Shown here: piece by piece, positions 38,068 to 46,626 of the stretch
Position numbering within the stretch: the stretch's first letter is position 1
Layout: every line of letters begins with the position of its first letter
Assembly: GCF_030708075.1 (NCBI RefSeq)
Contig: NZ_CP117982.1
Coordinates: 1,048,528 to 1,112,527 of the forward strand
From: Candidatus Epulonipiscium viviparus
Lineage (GTDB): Bacteria; Bacillota; Clostridia; Lachnospirales; Cellulosilyticaceae
Length of the DNA: 64,000 nt
Direction of reading: 5' to 3'
Made by a program: the position numbers and the translations under genes
Notes under the pieces: generated by a model
What the model saw: the letters and a program-made list of their open reading frames with translations, nothing else
Databases searched by the model: none
Told to the model about the DNA's origin: nothing

Positions 38068-38082
38068 TTAAAGGAGGATGCT

Positions 38083-39420
38083 ATGAAAAAATTTGGAAGT
38101 TTAATTTTTACTGCATTGGCAGCAACCATTGCATTAGCAGGATGTTCAACAGATGATGCTTCATCAACTGCAACAGTTCCTGCAGACGGATATACTGGAG
38201 ACCTCATTATTTCCGTTAATAGTTTATTAAATAATCCAGCTATTGTAGAAGGCATCAATGCTCTCGCGGCCACAGACAAATGGAAAAATGTAAATATAGA
38301 AGTCATTCCTCAATCTGTTGACTATATCGTTAATATGCCTATCCAGTTGATGGGAGGAAATCGTCTTGATATTGTGTACCATTTCAACCCAATAGAGTTT
38401 GAAAAAAATTCTTCTATCGGACTTCTTACCGATTTAGAACCATATGTAGATATCCTTGGCATTGATATGGAAGCTAGATTCGGCAGTCATTTGCCATCAG
38501 CAATCTATAAAGATACCCTCTACGGCATTCCGGCTGGATACACATCTTGGGGATTGTTCTACAACAAATCTATCTTTGATGCTGCAAACATTCCATATCC
38601 CGATATCGATACCCCTATGACCTGGTCAGAATATCGCGAGCTTGCAGCAAAACTCACTTCAGGCCAAGGTGCAGATAAAATTTATGGTGCATTACATTTA
38701 CAGTGGCCAATGTATTGGTATGGCGAAGCTATTATGGAACTTGGTGGTGGGCAACATTTTTATAATGAAGAAGGGCTGTCAAATATCGAGCATCCTGCAT
38801 TTAGAAATGCGCTAGAGCAAGCATATAAAATGCAAAATATAGATAAATCAACTCCTACACAAGCCGATGTTATTGCCAGAAAGATTGAAGCTGATGGATT
38901 TTTATCTGGTCAGTATGCGATGTATCCTCACGGCACTTGGTTTTTTAATTGGCTAGCAGATGAAGTTACATATCCTAGAGACTATGAAATTGGATTTGCA
39001 CCGCTGCCAATTCCAGATGGAACAACGCAGCATCAAAATTGGGGGGTGTGCGCATCATTTGCGGTGCCTGTTACAGCAAAAGACCCGCTTATGGCAACAG
39101 ATTTTTCCATCGATTTACTTGAGTATGCTACCCGATATTCGCCAATCGAAGCATATGCAGATCTGAGTGTAACACCTGAGAGGCTTTACGCTACTATTCA
39201 CGAAGATATCCCAGACGAAGGAATGACCGCCGAAAACGTTCAAAAAGTATTTTTTCATCCAGAGCAAATTAATTTAACCGAAAAAGTTACTGGCCCAAAT
39301 GCTGCTAAATATGAGACAGTGATCGATGAAGAAGTTGAAATGTATTTGGCCGGTGCACAAGATATAGATACAACCATCGCCAATATTAAAAAGCGTGGCG
39401 ACAAGGTAATTCAAGATTGA
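38083..39420 (+). CDS. ABC sugar solute-binding lipoprotein, tandem copy 2
   Basis: A 445-residue tandem paralogue of the preceding protein, with the lipobox LAGC at C21 and an AAAGGAGG ribosome site. The second half (from about residue 165) is nearly the same as in copy 1, including WPMYWYGEAIMELGGGQHFY. The first 160 residues differ substantially around the sugar-contacting lobe. Two receptors feeding one permease pair could widen the range of sugars taken up. A hairpin with a T-run after it may reduce expression of the permease genes relative to the receptors. Confidence 0.88.
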   Translation: MKKFGSLIFTALAATIALAGCSTDDASSTATVPADGYTGDLIISVNSLLNNPAIVEGINALAATDKWKNVNIEVIPQSVDYIVNMPIQLMGGNRLDIVYHFNPIEFEKNSSIGLLTDLEPYVDILGIDMEARFGSHLPSAIYKDTLYGIPAGYTSWGLFYNKSIFDAANIPYPDIDTPMTWSEYRELAAKLTSGQGADKIYGALHLQWPMYWYGEAIMELGGGQHFYNEEGLSNIEHPAFRNALEQAYKMQNIDKSTPTQADVIARKIEADGFLSGQYAMYPHGTWFFNWLADEVTYPRDYEIGFAPLPIPDGTTQHQNWGVCASFAVPVTAKDPLMATDFSIDLLEYATRYSPIEAYADLSVTPERLYATIHEDIPDEGMTAENVQKVFFHPEQINLTEKVTGPNAAKYETVIDEEVEMYLAGAQDIDTTIANIKKRGDKVIQD

Positions 39421-39427
39421 TGCATTG

Positions 39428-39462
39428 AATAGGTCCTTGCTGTTGTGAGGATCTATTTTTTT
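39428..39462 (+). terminator. Intra-operon partial terminator
   Basis: AATAGGTCCT, a ten-base loop, AGGATCTATT (one G-U pair) and a T-run lie between the receptor gene and the first permease gene. Such hairpins commonly give more receptor than permease mRNA. Confidence 0.7.
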
Positions 39463-39475
39463 GAGGAGGTATTTT

Positions 39476-40363
39476 ATGAAAAAGATTTTTAGACAAGAAA
39501 CTATAATAGGGTACTTGTTTATATTACCAACCTTGCTTGGATTTATAGTATTTATGGGGTATCCACTAATTTATTCTATCTTCTTAAGCTTTTGGGATTG
39601 GAATATGATGCAGGGAGTATCGGGTTCTGAATTTGTCGGATTAAATAATTATATAGAAGTGTTTCAAGACAGCTATTTTATAGCCGGTTTAAGCAATAAT
39701 CTAAAAATGCTATTTGTCGCCGTACCGATACTATTAACTCTAGCACTCACATTGGCATGTATCCTCAATACTGCGATATTTGGGCGTGGTATAATTCGTA
39801 CAATATACTTTATGCCTTACATAACAACTGTAACGGCCGCGGCAATAGTTTTTGCCGCATTATTTCATGATGAATTTGGTCCTATTAATGAATTTTTAAG
39901 AATAATAGGAATTGAAAATCCACCAGGATGGTTAGCAAGTGTGGACTGGTCAATGCCGACAGTTGGTATTTTTTGGATATGGCGTATGCTAGGGTATTGT
40001 ATAATTTTATTTTTAGCAGGATTACAAGGGATTCCTAAATCATATTATGAGGCCGCGGCAATAGATGGCGCCACCGGATTTGCTCAGTTTAGACATATAA
40101 CGTTTCCACTAATTAGTCCAACAACATTTTTCCTCACTATCACAATGGGCATTGCTTCATTTTCGATATTTGCAGAAACAAAGGTAATGACTAGTGGTGG
40201 ACCGGGCACATCATCATATACATTGGTATATATGATCTACAAAGATGCCTTTGAAAATTATGAAATGGGTTATGCTTCGGCTATCGGAATAATCTTCTTC
40301 AGTATCATACTAATAATCACACTAATTCAATGGTTTGGACAAAAACATTGGGTAAATTATTAA
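39476..40363 (+). CDS. ABC sugar permease, MalF/UgpA type
   Basis: A 295-residue inner-membrane protein with about six spans, beginning KIFRQETIIGYLFILPTLLGF. The ATG at 39476 follows TTGAGGAGG; the longer frame from 39461 starts before the ribosome site. The EAA loop that docks the ATPase reads EAAAIDGATGFAQFRHITFPLI. It pairs with the next gene to form the channel for the sugar bound by the upstream lipoproteins. No ATP-binding subunit is encoded in this window, so a shared MsmK/UgpC-type ATPase must be encoded elsewhere. Confidence 0.92.
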   Translation: MKKIFRQETIIGYLFILPTLLGFIVFMGYPLIYSIFLSFWDWNMMQGVSGSEFVGLNNYIEVFQDSYFIAGLSNNLKMLFVAVPILLTLALTLACILNTAIFGRGIIRTIYFMPYITTVTAAAIVFAALFHDEFGPINEFLRIIGIENPPGWLASVDWSMPTVGIFWIWRMLGYCIILFLAGLQGIPKSYYEAAAIDGATGFAQFRHITFPLISPTTFFLTITMGIASFSIFAETKVMTSGGPGTSSYTLVYMIYKDAFENYEMGYASAIGIIFFSIILIITLIQWFGQKHWVNY

Positions 40364-40378
40364 GAGGAGGAATAAGTC

Positions 40379-41203
40379 ATGAAGCAACTAGCGGTAAAAA
40401 TTATTAAAACAGCAATACTTGGATTAGGCGGCATACTAATGCTGATGCCCGTTGTATGGATGGTATCTACAGCATTTAAGTTTGAAGCAGACGTATTTGC
40501 GTTTCCAATTCAATGGATTCCAGAAAGAGCAACACTCAATAATTTTACTAAAGTATTTGAACAATTTCCGTATTGGAACTGGTACCTAAACACATTTAGA
40601 AATACACTATTGATTGTAACATTTGGATTATTGTTTGCATCTATGTCGGGATTTGCATTTGCCAAAATAAACTTTAAAGGAAAAAACATAATATTTTTGA
40701 TCTATATATCTGGAATGATGATACCTGGAGAACTTCGATTGATACCACAATTTTTCATGTACCGAAACCTTGGAATAATGAATACAATGTGGGCAGTTAT
40801 ATTGCCCTGGATATTTTTTGTAGGATTTTCGATATTTTTTATGAGGCAAGCATTTATGGCCATTCCAGATGAATTGATAGAGGCGGCCAAAATTGATGGG
40901 TGCTCTCTTTTTGGAATATATAGCAAAATCTGTGTTCCTCTTGTTAAATCTTCGTTTATAGCTCTTGGAATTCTCACATTTACTTGGGGATGGAATGATT
41001 ATACTGGTCCTATGATCTATATATCCGATATCAATAAACAAGTTTTGAGCGTGGGCATAGCATCGTTTAAAGCTCAATACAGTGCAAACTATGCTCTACA
41101 AATGGCCGGAGCCACATTAGCATTGGTTCCAATTATACTAGTGTATTTGATAGCCCAAAAGTACCTAATCGAGGGTGTCGCATCTTCTGGAATTAAAGGG
41201 TAA
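40379..41203 (+). CDS. ABC sugar permease, MalG/UgpE type
   Basis: A 274-residue inner-membrane protein with six spans and the EAA loop EAAKIDGCSLFGIYSKICVPL. The ATG at 40379 follows AGAGGAGG, 15 bases after the first permease gene. It is the second half of the translocation channel for the carbohydrate importer. It is convergent with the esterase gene, with only eight bases between the stops and no clear terminator there. Confidence 0.92.
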   Translation: MKQLAVKIIKTAILGLGGILMLMPVVWMVSTAFKFEADVFAFPIQWIPERATLNNFTKVFEQFPYWNWYLNTFRNTLLIVTFGLLFASMSGFAFAKINFKGKNIIFLIYISGMMIPGELRLIPQFFMYRNLGIMNTMWAVILPWIFFVGFSIFFMRQAFMAIPDELIEAAKIDGCSLFGIYSKICVPLVKSSFIALGILTFTWGWNDYTGPMIYISDINKQVLSVGIASFKAQYSANYALQMAGATLALVPIILVYLIAQKYLIEGVASSGIKG

Positions 41204-41211
41204 TCAATTAT

Positions 41212-43050
41212 TTAATCACAAGTTTCCATATTCTTCCTAAAATGGTCACTGTGCATCTTAAATGAATTTACCATACCTATCATATAAAAGGCACTGTTAT
41301 GTCCACCATTTCTCAAGCTATATTCATGATCTTTCTCAATACTCAATAAATATTCATGCGTTTTTACAGTATTTTGATAATCAACGGCAGTGTCTTGAAG
41401 CCCGCAGTCCAGATAAAAATCATACGCTTTCATTTGCTCCGCATTTAAAGATTTTAATAAAGATAGTGTGGAATCGCTTAAGGCTCCCATATGACTTGCA
41501 ATAGAAGAATACAAATCCGGATTTGATAGACCAAGAGTCATAGCGCCATGACCACCCATAGATATTCCAGTTAAGCCACGAAACTCAGCTTCATTTATAG
41601 TGCGATAGTTATTTTCAATTTCTGATCTTATTTCGCTGGTAATATGAGATGCCCATGGGCCTGTGCCATTAAGATTGGTGGGGTTGTATTCTGTATCAGC
41701 ATACCAACTTGATAGCCCAGAATCTGGCATCACAACAATCATTTCCATAATATTTCCATTTTGTATTTGCTCATTTAAAAAGCTTTCAATTTTATCCACG
41801 GTCACAAATGATTTGCTACTCGAATTTATTCCGTGCAGCAAATAAACTACCGGATATTGTTTACTAGTATTTTCATAATACGATGGTGGCAAATAAATAT
41901 TATAGCTTAATTTGATAGATTTGCCATTTTTATCTTTAAATAAAGCCGAATCATACGTTGTAGTATAGCAGTGGCTCATGTTTCCTTGCTCATAGAACAC
42001 ATCATCAATAACACTAAAATATTGAGTAATATCAGCATCCAAAACAACCTGATTTGACGCATCTATAATTTTTCGATTCGCTTCATAACTATATACACCA
42101 TTATCATCTAGCCAAAAACTTTGATCCGCATCTATGACACTTAATCCTTCGCTATAGTTGTTTTTGAAATCTAGCAAATAATCCGACTTATTCTCAAAAT
42201 TTTGCATATAATTTGGCATAACCGTTCTGGCATATGCAGTAAAGTTATAGTCTTCAATTGCCTTTTTCTGCGCATTTATTATTTCTTCAAATTCCTCGCT
42301 ATATCCATTAATTGTTGGCAAGCCTTTTATCTTTCTTACAGCGATATCATCGCTACAAATCGCATATCCATCTCCAACATAAAATCCACCATCTCCATTA
42401 TTATTAAAAACTCTTATTGCAATTTCATTGGTACCGCCTTCGTTCAAAATATCTGCTGGTATAGAATACTCTCTATTAATTTCCCAATAAGACTTTTCGA
42501 ACACAATTGAGTCTTCGCTATTTTGGGGATTATAGTTAAAGCCCCCTGTAGAGCTAGTATTGATTATAGCTTCTTTGTTATGATTGATAAATCCACTAGA
42601 TGCGACTGGTTGCCCATTAATATATACTACATCCGCATCATCAATCACGCCCAATATCAAAGTTACATCTTCATTATTGGTAAAATTTTCTGGCAATTTA
42701 AATTCTGTGGCAACCCAAGTTTCTGACCATTGTTTAAACAAAGGAGTTCCATCGTTTTTGGTTAGAGGTTCAAATCCTGCATGATCATCATTAGTAGGCA
42801 TATTTAAAGTCTCCCAAGTTTTAAAAACTGCACTAGATGGAACTACTGCAAGCTCTATATCCTCTGTTGCAATTCCATCTTTTGTATAAGGAAGCAATCC
42901 GAACATGTGATTATATGTACGATATTCTTTGAAATGCCATGATTCGTTGTCCAATCTTACAAATTTTGCTGTATCTTGCTCTACTGCATAAATATTCGAA
43001 ATACCTAATGCCATAGTTGTTAGCATCAAAAATGTTAGTGACTTTTTCAT
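41212..43050 (-). CDS. Secreted carbohydrate esterase (CE1-like) with N-terminal beta-sandwich
   Basis: A 612-residue secreted protein with a signal peptide (MKKSLTFLMLTTMALGISNI) and an AAAAGGAG ribosome site. Residues 80-240 form a beta-sandwich like the sugar-binding domain of GH2 enzymes (VATEFKLPEN, DADVVYINGQPV). The C-terminal third is an alpha/beta hydrolase of the esterase D/feruloyl esterase type: YPVVYLLHGINSS, the nucleophile S497 in GISMGGHGA, a likely acid in FYLDCGLQD, and the histidine in NGGHNSAFY. It probably removes acyl groups from polysaccharides outside the cell. The acyl group and sugar are unknown. Confidence 0.8.
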   Translation of the reverse strand: MKKSLTFLMLTTMALGISNIYAVEQDTAKFVRLDNESWHFKEYRTYNHMFGLLPYTKDGIATEDIELAVVPSSAVFKTWETLNMPTNDDHAGFEPLTKNDGTPLFKQWSETWVATEFKLPENFTNNEDVTLILGVIDDADVVYINGQPVASSGFINHNKEAIINTSSTGGFNYNPQNSEDSIVFEKSYWEINREYSIPADILNEGGTNEIAIRVFNNNGDGGFYVGDGYAICSDDIAVRKIKGLPTINGYSEEFEEIINAQKKAIEDYNFTAYARTVMPNYMQNFENKSDYLLDFKNNYSEGLSVIDADQSFWLDDNGVYSYEANRKIIDASNQVVLDADITQYFSVIDDVFYEQGNMSHCYTTTYDSALFKDKNGKSIKLSYNIYLPPSYYENTSKQYPVVYLLHGINSSSKSFVTVDKIESFLNEQIQNGNIMEMIVVMPDSGLSSWYADTEYNPTNLNGTGPWASHITSEIRSEIENNYRTINEAEFRGLTGISMGGHGAMTLGLSNPDLYSSIASHMGALSDSTLSLLKSLNAEQMKAYDFYLDCGLQDTAVDYQNTVKTHEYLLSIEKDHEYSLRNGGHNSAFYMIGMVNSFKMHSDHFRKNMETCD

Positions 43051-43197
43051 AAAAAATGCTCCTTTTTTTATAAAATCATATAAAATTTAATAATAATATT
43101 CCTTTTCAATATATGTCCGATTACATTATAATATAACACTAGAATCATAATCACTATCAAAAAAAAGAATAAAAACTAAAATTTCATCCTTTAGTCT

Positions 43198-44208
43198 TTA
43201 TTCTTGATTCTTTATCAAGCAATGGAGATATTCCGTTATCGCATCTACTTTGTATTTTCTATTTTCTAATTTATCTGCCTTAAATCTACGATATTCAGTA
43301 GTCACAGCTTTATATTTGCCATATTTTCCCATAATAAATTTAATTGCATCAAAATTCATTAGTCCTTCATTATTGTAACTTAGAAAGATAAACTTAAAAT
43401 CGGCATCTGCAATAAGATTTTCAAAGGCAACTTCTACTGTTCGCCTAGAGCAGAAATCACTTTTTTGATTTTTGTAATCTCGAAGACCGGTTTTGCCTCT
43501 AATTTGGGGATTATCATATTTTGATATTGTTTCTAAGATGTGATAATTGGCACCATATTGCCTTGCATTATAAGGAGGGTCAAGATATAAAACATCTCCT
43601 TTAATATTTTTAATTAGATCATTACTATTAATATTATAGACTACTCCATCGTTAGAGCCCTTTATTATTGGTAGCAGTTCAAGCTCAAAATTTTTTTGAG
43701 CTGATTTTTTTATGTGTTTTAAAAATGCGCCATAAACCGATGTTGTATTTGCATATTTATCGATTGAATTTATTAAGCTTGCAAGAAAATAATAGTATTG
43801 ATTGTCATTAATTTGTCGATTTACATATAGTTTTTCGAGTTCTTGCCTAATTGCATCGCACTTACGACCATTGTAATCTGAAAAATAGTTTCTATTGCTA
43901 CCCGATCCTGCGCAATAATTATTAAAGATAAATCCGTCTACTCCTTCGAGATTGTTTAAATATGTTAATAGCGACACATCCATCTCAGAATTATTTTCGA
44001 TATAGTGCTTACTTAAAATATAACTATACCACTGAATATCGTTAGAAATAACTTTACATCCATTTTTTTTGAAATTAACACCAACAATCCCTGTTCCAGC
44101 AAACAAATCGGCAAAAACAAAATACTTTCCTTTTGTATATCCCGTTATATCATATATAGTATCTTCCAAAAAGTCCATTAATGATAATTTTGAACCTATA
44201 TAATTCAT
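43198..44208 (-). CDS. Solitary D12-class adenine-specific DNA methyltransferase
   Basis: A 336-residue N6-adenine methyltransferase. It begins MNYIGSKLSLMDFL, as D12-class enzymes do. The S-adenosylmethionine motif DLFAGTG is at residues 34-40 and the catalytic motif DPPY at 210-213, in VLYLDPPYNARQYGANYHILET. This alpha-type order and the length match methylases of restriction-modification systems. No restriction endonuclease gene is beside it: the next gene on one side is an esterase and on the other a regulator. It may be an orphan regulator of gene expression or a defence leftover. Confidence 0.85.
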   Translation of the reverse strand: MNYIGSKLSLMDFLEDTIYDITGYTKGKYFVFADLFAGTGIVGVNFKKNGCKVISNDIQWYSYILSKHYIENNSEMDVSLLTYLNNLEGVDGFIFNNYCAGSGSNRNYFSDYNGRKCDAIRQELEKLYVNRQINDNQYYYFLASLINSIDKYANTTSVYGAFLKHIKKSAQKNFELELLPIIKGSNDGVVYNINSNDLIKNIKGDVLYLDPPYNARQYGANYHILETISKYDNPQIRGKTGLRDYKNQKSDFCSRRTVEVAFENLIADADFKFIFLSYNNEGLMNFDAIKFIMGKYGKYKAVTTEYRRFKADKLENRKYKVDAITEYLHCLIKNQE

Positions 44209-44269
44209 TCTTAAATCCTCATTTTTTTATATTATTTTACCCATGCGGTCTCTACCACTTTGTGTTGTA

Positions 44270-44298
44270 TGTATACCATAAAAATAACAAAATTACAA
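44270..44298 (-). promoter_or_regulatory. Promoter of the DNA methylase gene
   Basis: On the minus strand TTGTAA is separated by 17 bases from TATACA, which is preceded by TGG (extended -10). The leader to the start codon is about 55 bases. The rest of the interval 44209-44467 is AT-rich and shows nothing else. Confidence 0.5.
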
Positions 44299-44467
44299 TG
44301 CTTTTACTAATATTTTAATTTTTTATATTCTATCACTCACACTTGCACTATATTTTATCATTATTTATTTTGTATAACATAGCTAATAAAAAAATAATAT
44401 TCGCTATTTTATTATGAAATACTACTTTAAAATAACTTTATAGTGCAATATAAACAAATATTTTAAT

Positions 44468-45241
44468 TTACTCTTCATTTATTTTATGAACAATCACATT
44501 TGCATTTACTATTGCTTCTTCATAGCTATCTGGAATAGAGTCTGTAATAATATAGTCAATATCCTCGAATTTCGCTGCAGCATATAAATTTACTGTATCA
44601 AATTTATCGGAATCAATCATCAAATACCACTTCTGAGACATCCTCGATACATAATCATACACAGGTAAACTGATTACCGATGATACCGCCAGACCTTGTT
44701 TAAGGTTAACTGCCGAAGCACTGGTAAATGCTTTGTCTACTCTTATATTCTCTAAAAAATTTGCAGAATTTTGATGATTATTTTTAGGACTAGAAAACAA
44801 AGTTAGACCATCTGTAGAAGTAACTTTTCCACCCAATAAATAAATTTCCGCTCCAGCTCGCAGTAAATTATCTAGACATCCTATGTTATTGGTTACTACA
44901 GATATGCTATTAAATTTATATAGCAATTTAGCCAATTCGCAGCATGTCCTACCAGAACCCAAAAATATAGTATCTCCTTCTTCTATTTCTTCGCAAGCGC
45001 GGAGAGCTATTTTTTTTAAAATAGGATAATCACCCCTACTAAGAAAAGCAAGTTTTTTTGTAGGATCTTCTTTCAGTATCCCACCTCCATAAACTCTAGT
45101 TAATACTCCTTCACATTCTAATATAGCCAAGTCTTTTCTAATAGATACTGGACTCACGTTGTAAAAAGCTGCAAGTTCATTTACATTAATTTGTTTTTTT
45201 GTGTATAAAATTTCTCGAATTTCATGTACCCTACCTAATAT
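44468..45241 (-). CDS. DeoR-family transcriptional regulator of the iol operon
   Basis: A 257-residue DeoR/GlpR-type repressor. Standard start codons give only a GTG at 45157, which cuts the DNA-binding domain in half. In the same frame the sequence continues upstream as LGRVHEIREILYTKKQINV and NELAAFYNVSPVSIRKDL, a complete winged helix-turn-helix. It begins at an ATA codon at 45241, nine bases after AAAGGGG, with in-frame stops just upstream. The C-terminal sugar-phosphate sensor domain has GDTIFLGSGRTCCELA and VVTNN. It is divergent from iolC and probably represses that operon until an inositol-derived phosphate binds. Confidence 0.82.
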   Translation of the reverse strand: MLGRVHEIREILYTKKQINVNELAAFYNVSPVSIRKDLAILECEGVLTRVYGGGILKEDPTKKLAFLSRGDYPILKKIALRACEEIEEGDTIFLGSGRTCCELAKLLYKFNSISVVTNNIGCLDNLLRAGAEIYLLGGKVTSTDGLTLFSSPKNNHQNSANFLENIRVDKAFTSASAVNLKQGLAVSSVISLPVYDYVSRMSQKWYLMIDSDKFDTVNLYAAAKFEDIDYIITDSIPDSYEEAIVNANVIVHKINEE

Positions 45242-45283
45242 AACAAAATTCCCCTTTCGTCACTAAAAATCTATATTATGTAC

Positions 45284-45312
45284 AGTATATCTTAAAAAAA
45301 AATGGCAGTCAA
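45284..45312 (-). promoter_or_regulatory. Promoter of the DeoR-type regulator gene
   Basis: On the minus strand TTGACT, 17 bases, then TATACT. Transcription would start near 45277, giving a leader of about 36 bases to the ATA start at 45241, which supports the longer protein. Confidence 0.65.
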
Positions 45313-45359
45313 TAGAACGAAATCAATCAAAAGTAAATAAATAAACGTAATATATATTT

Positions 45360-45388
45360 AATATTGCTTTTAATATTAAAGCAGTATT
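45360..45388. promoter_or_regulatory. Palindrome, possible operator of the iol regulon (site 1)
   Basis: A 29-base near-palindrome, AATATTGCTTT and its mirror AAAGCAGTATT around seven central bases, with ten of eleven arm positions paired. It lies between the divergent promoters of the regulator and iolC. Confidence 0.45.
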
Positions 45389-45466
45389 ATATAGTCAAAT
45401 TATACAACAAATTGTTCTAATTTCTAGATATAATATACAAAAAACCAAAGCGAAACACAATGAAAC

Positions 45467-45495
45467 TTGAATATCATATACCGATATGCTATTCT
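45467..45495 (+). promoter_or_regulatory. Promoter of the iol operon
   Basis: TTGAAT (45467-45472), 17 bases, then TATTCT (45490-45495) preceded by TGC, an extended -10. The leader to the iolC GTG at 45571 is about 70 bases. Confidence 0.6.
45469..45494. promoter_or_regulatory. Palindrome overlapping the iolC promoter, likely operator (site 2)
   Basis: GAATATCATAT and ATATGCTATTC are mirror arms around four bases, with ten of eleven positions paired. It covers the -35 box, the spacer and most of the -10 box, so a bound repressor would block RNA polymerase. With the two promoters and site 1 it accounts for the 329-base regulator-iolC interval. Confidence 0.55.
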
Positions 45496-45570
45496 CAAAT
45501 ATATCAAAATAATTACAAATGAAAATGTGTATCATAAACAAACTTCGGTAAATTAGATTAGGAGGTATCA

Positions 45571-46602
45571 GTGAGTGAAATGAATAAATTATTAGAATTA
45601 GTTACGATAGGACGCGCCGGTATTGATTTTAATACAACCCAATTAAATACTTCTTTTGAATATATCGATGCCTATACAAAATCTATCGGAGGATCTCCGG
45701 CCAATATTGTCCAAGGTGCCACCAAACTTGGTCTTAAGACTGCATTTATTGGCAAAATATCTGGAGATGGAATGGGCGAATACATTTACAATGATTTTCA
45801 AAAACAAGGCATTAATGTCAGCGGCTTGGTAATTGATAAAACTGGTGCTAGAAATTGTTTAGCCATTTTAGAAATATTAGACATCAAAAATAGTGGAACC
45901 TATGAAAATAAAGATACAACAGGATTTCACCATGGCACCTACTTATATCGCGAAAATACAGCGGATATGCTAATAACCCCTGACGAAATTAATGAAGAAT
46001 TGATATCAAAAACTGAGTATCTATTATTTTCTGGAACAGCTTTTTCTGCAGAGCCTTCACGAAGCGCTATGTTTGCTGCTATTGAGTATGCCAAAAAATA
46101 TAATACTAAAATGGTATTAGATATCGATTACAGACCATTTGGATGGAAAAATCTTACAGAAGCTTCTGCTGTGTATCAACAAGTTTGTGCGGAGATGGAT
46201 ATCATAATTGGCAATCGAGAAGAGTTTGACATAGTCGAGTATACTGTTATGCCCGACAATAATGACAACTCAGTTTCCGCAAAAACTTTCTTAGACATGG
46301 GCATCGAAATTGTTGTAGTTAAAGATGGCGAAAGAGGCTCTTGGACCTATACTCAAGATAATCAAGTTATAGAATGCGGTGTTATAAAAACTGAAATCAA
46401 AAAGACTTTTGGTTCTGGAGATGCCTTTGCGGCAGGCTTTATGTATGGTCTTATAAGAAACAAAGGACTATCGTATGCCATGCAATTAGGTTCGGCTTGT
46501 GCATCTATCGTATTACAGGGATATAGTTGTGCACCAGATATGCCAAGTTATGAGCAAGCAGAAAAATATCGAAAAATCAATGAATCTATGATGTTAAAAT
46601 AA
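45571..46602 (+). CDS. iolC: 5-dehydro-2-deoxygluconokinase
   Basis: A 343-residue PfkB/ribokinase-family sugar kinase. The start is GTG at 45571, six bases after TAGGAGG; the ATG at 45580 is too far. SIGGSPANIVQGATKLGL near the N-terminus and FGSGDAFAAGFMYGL, with the catalytic aspartate, near residue 285 are clear. In inositol breakdown IolC phosphorylates 5-dehydro-2-deoxy-D-gluconate. The assignment rests on the neighbouring iolJ, iolD, iolB and iolE, because PfkB kinases alone are hard to tell apart. It is the first gene of the operon. Confidence 0.9.
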   Translation: MSEMNKLLELVTIGRAGIDFNTTQLNTSFEYIDAYTKSIGGSPANIVQGATKLGLKTAFIGKISGDGMGEYIYNDFQKQGINVSGLVIDKTGARNCLAILEILDIKNSGTYENKDTTGFHHGTYLYRENTADMLITPDEINEELISKTEYLLFSGTAFSAEPSRSAMFAAIEYAKKYNTKMVLDIDYRPFGWKNLTEASAVYQQVCAEMDIIIGNREEFDIVEYTVMPDNNDNSVSAKTFLDMGIEIVVVKDGERGSWTYTQDNQVIECGVIKTEIKKTFGSGDAFAAGFMYGLIRNKGLSYAMQLGSACASIVLQGYSCAPDMPSYEQAEKYRKINESMMLK

Positions 46603-46626
46603 AAAGTAACTTTGGGAGTAATTAAA

